A stretch of DNA of 33,863 bases from Ramlibacter sp. (GTDB taxonomy: Bacteria; Pseudomonadota; Gammaproteobacteria; Burkholderiales; Burkholderiaceae_C), in the NCBI GenBank assembly GCA_012729605.1, contig JAAYCV010000172.1, positions 1-33,863 of the forward strand, given 5' to 3'. How positions within the stretch are numbered: position 1 is the stretch's first letter; each line of letters begins with the position of its first letter. Under the pieces are notes generated by a model. The model was not told the origin of the DNA and made no database searches. It saw nothing but the letters and a program-made list of their open reading frames with translations. The translations under genes were made by a program, and so were the position numbers. Shown here one piece after another: positions 26,688 to 33,863 of the stretch.

Positions 26688-27524
26688 TCAGGCGGCCCTC
26701 TCGCGCCGCTCCAGCGCCCGCACCAGTCCCATGCTGCCTGCCAGCCACAGGCTCCCGGAAAGCCAGCCGCCCAGCACATCGGTCAGATAGTGCACCTGCA
26801 GCCCGATGCGGCTGTAGCCCACGGCGGCCACTGCCAGCGCAGCAGCGGTGAGCACGGCAACGCGTAGCCGGCAGGGCCAGCCGGGGTGCAGGTGCAGCAG
26901 CATCCACGCAAGCATGCCGTAGGCCACCAGCGAACCCGAACTGTGGCCGCTCGGAAAGCTCAGGCCGCCCGCCATGGTGTAGCCCTCCACATGCGAGGGC
27001 CGCACGCGGCCCACCCATTGCTTGAGCATCACGTTGAGCAGGGCATTGCCTGAGATGGCCCAGACCCAGCCCGCCGCCATCTTCCGCTCGCCGCGCCAGG
27101 CGAGGAGTACGGCACCGACAATGCAGGCGGCCGTCAGCACCGGGGTATCCGCCAGATGGCTCACCGTACCGAACAACGTCAACAGCGCCGGATGCACGTG
27201 CAGGCTGAGCGTATGGGCAAGAGCGGTGTCCAGCCGCGTGACCGGCCCGTCGTGCGTCACCTGCCAGGCCAGGGCGCTCCAGAGTGTGGCGGCCAGCACC
27301 ATCCAGACGATGGCGGCACTGCCCAGCGGTGCATGCAGCGGCCTGCGGATGGCGCTGTCGCGTTGCATGAATGCGCAGAGGGGCAAGGCGGTGGCGGCCA
27401 CCAGCAGCAGCCAGAGAATGAATACCATGCCCGGCGCCTGTCCCCATTGCAGGGCCACCGAGGTCCAGAACGCGCTCTGCGTGGCCAGGGCATCGGGGCT
27501 GTTGGGCAGCAGGGCGCTGTTCAT
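26688..27524 (-). CDS. PAP2-family membrane phosphatase
   Basis: A 278-residue integral membrane phosphatase of the PAP2/LPP type, with about six hydrophobic segments. The three active-site blocks are present: KQWVGRVRP (168-176), FPSGH (190-194) and GYSRIGLQVHYLTDVLGG (236-253) with His245. Such enzymes dephosphorylate phosphatidic acid, phosphatidylglycerophosphate or undecaprenyl pyrophosphate in the periplasm-facing leaflet. The ATG at 27524 overlaps the upstream metallophosphoesterase stop by four bases (ATGA). It is the last gene of the DGK-like/phosphoesterase/PAP2 operon. No terminator is visible in the 113 bases between it and acoR. Confidence 0.88.
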   Translation of the reverse strand: MNSALLPNSPDALATQSAFWTSVALQWGQAPGMVFILWLLLVAATALPLCAFMQRDSAIRRPLHAPLGSAAIVWMVLAATLWSALAWQVTHDGPVTRLDTALAHTLSLHVHPALLTLFGTVSHLADTPVLTAACIVGAVLLAWRGERKMAAGWVWAISGNALLNVMLKQWVGRVRPSHVEGYTMAGGLSFPSGHSSGSLVAYGMLAWMLLHLHPGWPCRLRVAVLTAAALAVAAVGYSRIGLQVHYLTDVLGGWLSGSLWLAGSMGLVRALERRERAA

Positions 27525-28366
27525 CGCAGCCAGGTGGTGGCAACGCAGGTAAAGGCCTGCAGGCTGGCGTCGAAGTCCCAGCGCTCGACCTGCCATTGCG
27601 GCTCCAGCAGTTGCAGGGGATTGTGCAGATGGCCTTGCGGGGCGGCGGTGGCAGGGCGGAGCAGATTCACGGAATTCGGGTAGTTGTCGCGGATGCGGTC
27701 GGAAACAGCCGTGCCGGATTGTAGGGCCCAGAGCGCGCCGGGCGCATCGTCCGGCCCGGGCGGGATCAGCTCCACATACGGTTCATGGATGTGGCCGCCG
27801 AGCACACCCAGTGCCCCGGCGGCGCGCCAGGTCGCATTGGCGTGCGCGGCGCCACGCAACAGGTTTTTGCGCTCCTCTTCTTCGATCACCAGCGCCGGCT
27901 GGTGGACGGCCACCAGCTTGAGCGCCGTGTCGGGCAGTGCGCGCAGACGCCGGCTGACGTTGGCGATCTGTGCCTGCGAAGCCTCACCCTGGATATGCCG
28001 GTAACGCCGCGTGGTGCGCACGCCGATCAGCTGGATGGGGCCCAGATCCCAGTGGATCACGCCGTCGGCATCAAAGGCGGTGGGGAAATACTTCTGGAAG
28101 AGGCGATAGGGCCACAGAAAGCGGCGCCAGGGCAACCACAGCGAGATGTCATGGTTGCCGGGCAGGGCCATGCGCGTCTGCACCGGCAGGCTGTCCATGA
28201 AGGCGCGGGCGGCCGCGAACTGGCCGCGCCGGGCGCGCATGGTGATGTCGCCGGCGAGCAGCACATGCTGCACCTGCTCGGCTTCGGCCAATGCGCGCAG
28301 GGCCTGCAGCACGGCGGGCTGTTCGGTGCCAAAGTGGGTATCGGAAATCTGCAGCAGGGTCGTCAT
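27521..28366 (-). CDS. Calcineurin-like metallophosphoesterase
   Basis: A 281-residue soluble phosphoesterase with the complete two-metal site: ISDTHFG (Asp9, His11), AGDIT (Asp40), GNHD (70-73, Asn71-His72), VHQPAL (His155) and GHIHEPY (His192, His194). No signal peptide is visible, so it is probably cytoplasmic. Relatives hydrolyse cyclic nucleotides, UDP-diacylglucosamine or phosphodiesters; no substrate can be set. It starts two bases after the diacylglycerol-kinase-like gene and overlaps the PAP2 gene by four bases, so the three proteins are made together. The context suggests phospholipid turnover. Confidence 0.88.
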   Translation of the reverse strand: MTTLLQISDTHFGTEQPAVLQALRALAEAEQVQHVLLAGDITMRARRGQFAAARAFMDSLPVQTRMALPGNHDISLWLPWRRFLWPYRLFQKYFPTAFDADGVIHWDLGPIQLIGVRTTRRYRHIQGEASQAQIANVSRRLRALPDTALKLVAVHQPALVIEEEERKNLLRGAAHANATWRAAGALGVLGGHIHEPYVELIPPGPDDAPGALWALQSGTAVSDRIRDNYPNSVNLLRPATAAPQGHLHNPLQLLEPQWQVERWDFDASLQAFTCVATTWLR

Positions 28367-28368
28367 CG

Positions 28369-29391
28369 TCAGGGGGCTTTCGGGTCTTGCGGATTCATGG
28401 GGCGCAGCCGGTCCGGGTCCGGCACGATCAGCTGCAGGGCCTCGGGCACGATCTCGAAGCGCAGCGGCGTACGCATCCAGCGCACCTCGCCATCGGTGGC
28501 GACCTGCACCTGGGTCTGGCCGGGATAGCCGTGGCGGTGTACCTGCAGCTGGCGGAACGGGAAGTGCCAGACCGATTCCGGCTCCTCGCCCAGCGAGCCG
28601 AGCGCGCCGCGCAGCGCCAGCCAGAACAGGCGCAGCGTACTCACCGGAGCCAGCACCACCGCATGCAGCTCCTGATCGAGCGTCGGCAGGGCATCGCCTT
28701 CAGAGGCTGGCAGCAGGCCAATCTGCTGCAACTGCAGTGCGTTGTTGCCGACGAACAGTGTCGGCGTGCGGAAAATGCGCTGGCCGGGCAGCTGGCTGCT
28801 GCCGCCGTCGGCCTGGCCACTCATGGCCAGCGTCATCTGCACCGGGCGCCGCAGCATGCTGTAGATGGCGGCCAGCCCGGCCACCAGCCGGCTGCGGCCG
28901 AGGGTGGCCTTGAAGCGTTCGCGGTCTTCCAGCAGCAGCGGGTAGAGGCCGAGGCTGGCATTCACCAGGAACAGGTGGCCGTTGATGCGGCCGGCCTGCA
29001 CTGGCACCAGCTTGCCGTGCAGCAACTGTTGCAGCGCCTCGACCGGATCGGTGGCAATGCCGTGGGCACGGCAGAAATAGTTGAAAGTGCCTTCGGGCAG
29101 CACGCCCATCACGCAGCCGCTGTCACTGACGGCATTGGCCACGGCGTTGATGGTGCCGTCGCCACCGGCGGCGACCACGATGGCGCCGGCGTGCTTGGCC
29201 TCGGCCACGGCAATGCGGGCGGATTGTTCGATATCGGCTGGCTCCAGTGCCACCAGCTTCCAGCGTCGGCCGGAGGCTTGCAGCGCCGTGCGCAGTTCGT
29301 CCGGATGGCTCTCATCCAGACTGCCGGAACCGGCATTCATCAGCACGTGCAGCGGGGCGTCCGGGCGGAGCGCCATACGGTCGGGGTTCAT
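28369..29391 (-). CDS. Diacylglycerol kinase-like lipid kinase (DagK_cat family)
   Basis: A 340-residue protein of the soluble DagK/YegS superfamily. NAGSG (19-23) and the ATP-binding GGDGTINAVAN (76-86) are intact. The next block reads LPEGTFNYFCR where most members have LPLGTxNDFAR, which marks a distinct subgroup. The C-terminal domain carries the family's beta-sandwich. It would phosphorylate diacylglycerol or a related lipid. It is the first gene of a tight operon with a metallophosphoesterase and PAP2 phosphatase, i.e. kinase plus phosphatases for lipid phosphates. It is divergent from the RAYT-like gene, 65 bases away. Confidence 0.88.
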   Translation of the reverse strand: MNPDRMALRPDAPLHVLMNAGSGSLDESHPDELRTALQASGRRWKLVALEPADIEQSARIAVAEAKHAGAIVVAAGGDGTINAVANAVSDSGCVMGVLPEGTFNYFCRAHGIATDPVEALQQLLHGKLVPVQAGRINGHLFLVNASLGLYPLLLEDRERFKATLGRSRLVAGLAAIYSMLRRPVQMTLAMSGQADGGSSQLPGQRIFRTPTLFVGNNALQLQQIGLLPASEGDALPTLDQELHAVVLAPVSTLRLFWLALRGALGSLGEEPESVWHFPFRQLQVHRHGYPGQTQVQVATDGEVRWMRTPLRFEIVPEALQLIVPDPDRLRPMNPQDPKAP

Positions 29392-29456
29392 CGGGTTGAC
29401 GGCCTTACACTATCAGCGCAAACGGCATCAGCCGCTCACGACAGGGAGTTTCGCAC

Positions 29457-30170
29457 ATGGCTAGACTGGCCAGACTGTGCGTGCCGGGCTACCCGCACCA
29501 CATCATCCAGCGCGGCAACAACCGCCAGTCCATCTGTATCACCCAGGCAGATTACCAGCATCTGCTGGCACTGGTGCGCGAGTCGGCAGCGCGCCATCGT
29601 GTAGGACTGCATGCCTGGGTGCTGCTGCCGGATGAATTCCAGCTGATCCTGACGCCACCCGATGCGCAGGCGCTGCCGCGCATGATGCAGGATCTGGGAC
29701 GCGGCCATGTGCGCCATTTCAACGCCGCCCACCTGCGCAGTGGCACGTTGTGGGAAGGACGCTACCGTGGCACCGTGCTCGATCCGGAGCACAGTCTGCT
29801 GGCAGCCATGGCCAGCCTGGATCGCTTGCCGCTGCAGGCCGGCCTGGTGCAGCAGCCGGAAGATTACCCCTGGTCCAGCTGTGCCCACTATGCCGGGCTG
29901 CGCAGTGAGCGCCAGATCGCCGTGCCGCCGCAGGTCTGGGCACTGGGCAACACCCCGTTTGCACGCGAGGCGGCGTATCGCCAGCTGCTTGACGATGCCG
30001 CGGTGCAGCAGCGCAGCCAGCAGCTGCAGCAGGCGGCCCGGCAGGGCTGGGTACAGGGCTCGGAAGCCTTTGTGCAAGCGCTGCAACAGCTGACCGGTCG
30101 CCGGCTGGAAAAAAAATCTCCTGGCCGTCCACGCAAGCCGGCAGCGGAAGCACCCGCGGCAGACGCCTGA
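29457..30170 (+). CDS. RAYT/IS200-like transposase homologue, catalytic residues lost
   Basis: A 237-residue protein of the REP-associated tyrosine transposase (Y1 transposase) family. The family start is present (MARLARLCVPGYPHHIIQRGNNRQS), as are GTLWEGRYR and PLQAGLVQQPEDYPWSSCAHY. The HUH metal site, normally MPNHVHLL, reads LPDEFQLI (Glu60, Gln62 instead of two His). The catalytic Tyr of RYIELNPVRAGLV is Ser120 (ASLDRLPLQAGLV). The frame is open and full length, with a basic AT-hook-like tail (KKSPGRPRKP). It is therefore probably not a working transposase but a retained, perhaps DNA-binding, derivative. An inverted-repeat pair follows the gene. It lies 178 bases before gltB. Confidence 0.85.
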   Translation: MARLARLCVPGYPHHIIQRGNNRQSICITQADYQHLLALVRESAARHRVGLHAWVLLPDEFQLILTPPDAQALPRMMQDLGRGHVRHFNAAHLRSGTLWEGRYRGTVLDPEHSLLAAMASLDRLPLQAGLVQQPEDYPWSSCAHYAGLRSERQIAVPPQVWALGNTPFAREAAYRQLLDDAAVQQRSQQLQQAARQGWVQGSEAFVQALQQLTGRRLEKKSPGRPRKPAAEAPAADA

Positions 30171-30196
30171 AACTCTTTTCCTGTCCTTGATTTAAA

Positions 30197-30249
30197 TCTG
30201 TCCCTATTTAATTTCCTATAAATTTGATCATGAATTAATTAGGGTCAGA
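30197..30249. repeat. AT-rich inverted repeat (REP-like) after the RAYT-like gene
   Basis: AATTAAATAGGGACAGA on the minus strand (30213-30197) and AATTAATTAGGGTCAGA on the plus strand (30233-30249) agree at 15 of 17 positions. They face each other around a 19-base spacer, so the transcript could form a long hairpin. The right copy runs on into CCCC, giving GGGTCAGACCC. The AT-rich base content is unlike the rest of the window. Short GGG(A/T)CAGA repeats of this kind commonly accompany RAYT genes (family knowledge; this exact repeat was not searched). Confidence 0.7.
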
Positions 30250-30264
30250 CCCCTTTTATTTTGT

Positions 30265-30293
30265 TTTTCAGGGGAAATTTTTTGCCGTATTCT
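30265..30293 (+). promoter_or_regulatory. Weak candidate gltB promoter
   Basis: TTTTCA (30265-30270), a 17-bp spacer and TATTCT (30288-30293), each 4/6 to consensus. It would give a leader of about 50 bases. It starts 15 bases after the inverted repeat. Confidence 0.3.
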
Positions 30294-30348
30294 TGCTGCG
30301 TTGCAATGATTTTTGCGCTTGATTCTTTCCACGGACTGGATGCACACC

Positions 30349-33863
<3,515 letters not shown>

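Noticed and set aside
29457-30249. Active insertion sequence or transposon
   Set aside because: Catalytic residues are lost and no target-site duplication or transposon ends bracket the gene; there are no cargo genes.

Overview
The window is ordinary, gene-dense, GC-rich chromosome from a betaproteobacterium, most likely of the order Burkholderiales. The dusB-fis-purH string, the yqgE-ruvX-pyrR-pyrB-pyrC'-plsC block and the hemL/rubredoxin pair support this. I see no prophage, plasmid genes, CRISPR array, tRNA or rRNA. Both ends cut genes: gcvT on the left, gltB on the right.

Layout. 1-1000: gcvT (minus, 3' part missing) behind a tandem glycine riboswitch and a TATAAT promoter. 1122-3037: a kinase-like/P-loop ATPase fusion and a small glycine-zipper lipoprotein. 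3103-6649: a YqaA-type membrane protein divergent from dusB-fis-purH, which ends in a clear terminator. 6820-9516: a DUF2946 protein and an OprC-type copper TonB receptor. 9538-12935 (minus): hemL, a YihG-type acyltransferase and an MFS transporter. 13131-15125: rubredoxin and a 600-residue protein that resembles the N-terminal, non-kinase part of PilL/ChpA (FimL-like). 15132-16640 (minus): photolyase. 16686-21343: yqgE, ruvX, pyrR, pyrB, a metal-site-less dihydroorotase homologue and plsC.

21482-26574: an alcohol-oxidation module. An aldehyde dehydrogenase and an iron-type alcohol dehydrogenase are transcribed leftward from a near-perfect sigma-54 promoter and end in a strong terminator. A divergent AcoR-type sigma-54 activator lies upstream. 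26688-29391 (minus): a three-gene lipid/phosphate cassette of diacylglycerol-kinase-like protein, metallophosphoesterase and PAP2 phosphatase. 29457-30260: a RAYT-like transposase relative that has lost both catalytic motifs, followed by an AT-rich inverted repeat. 30349-end: gltB.

The most unusual items are the probable catalytically dead RAYT next to its repeat pair, the FimL-like protein with Glu at the Hpt phospho-acceptor position, the dihydroorotase homologue lacking five of six metal ligands, and the sigma-54 promoter with its upstream direct repeats. All functional calls rest on reading motifs by eye; no database search was run.
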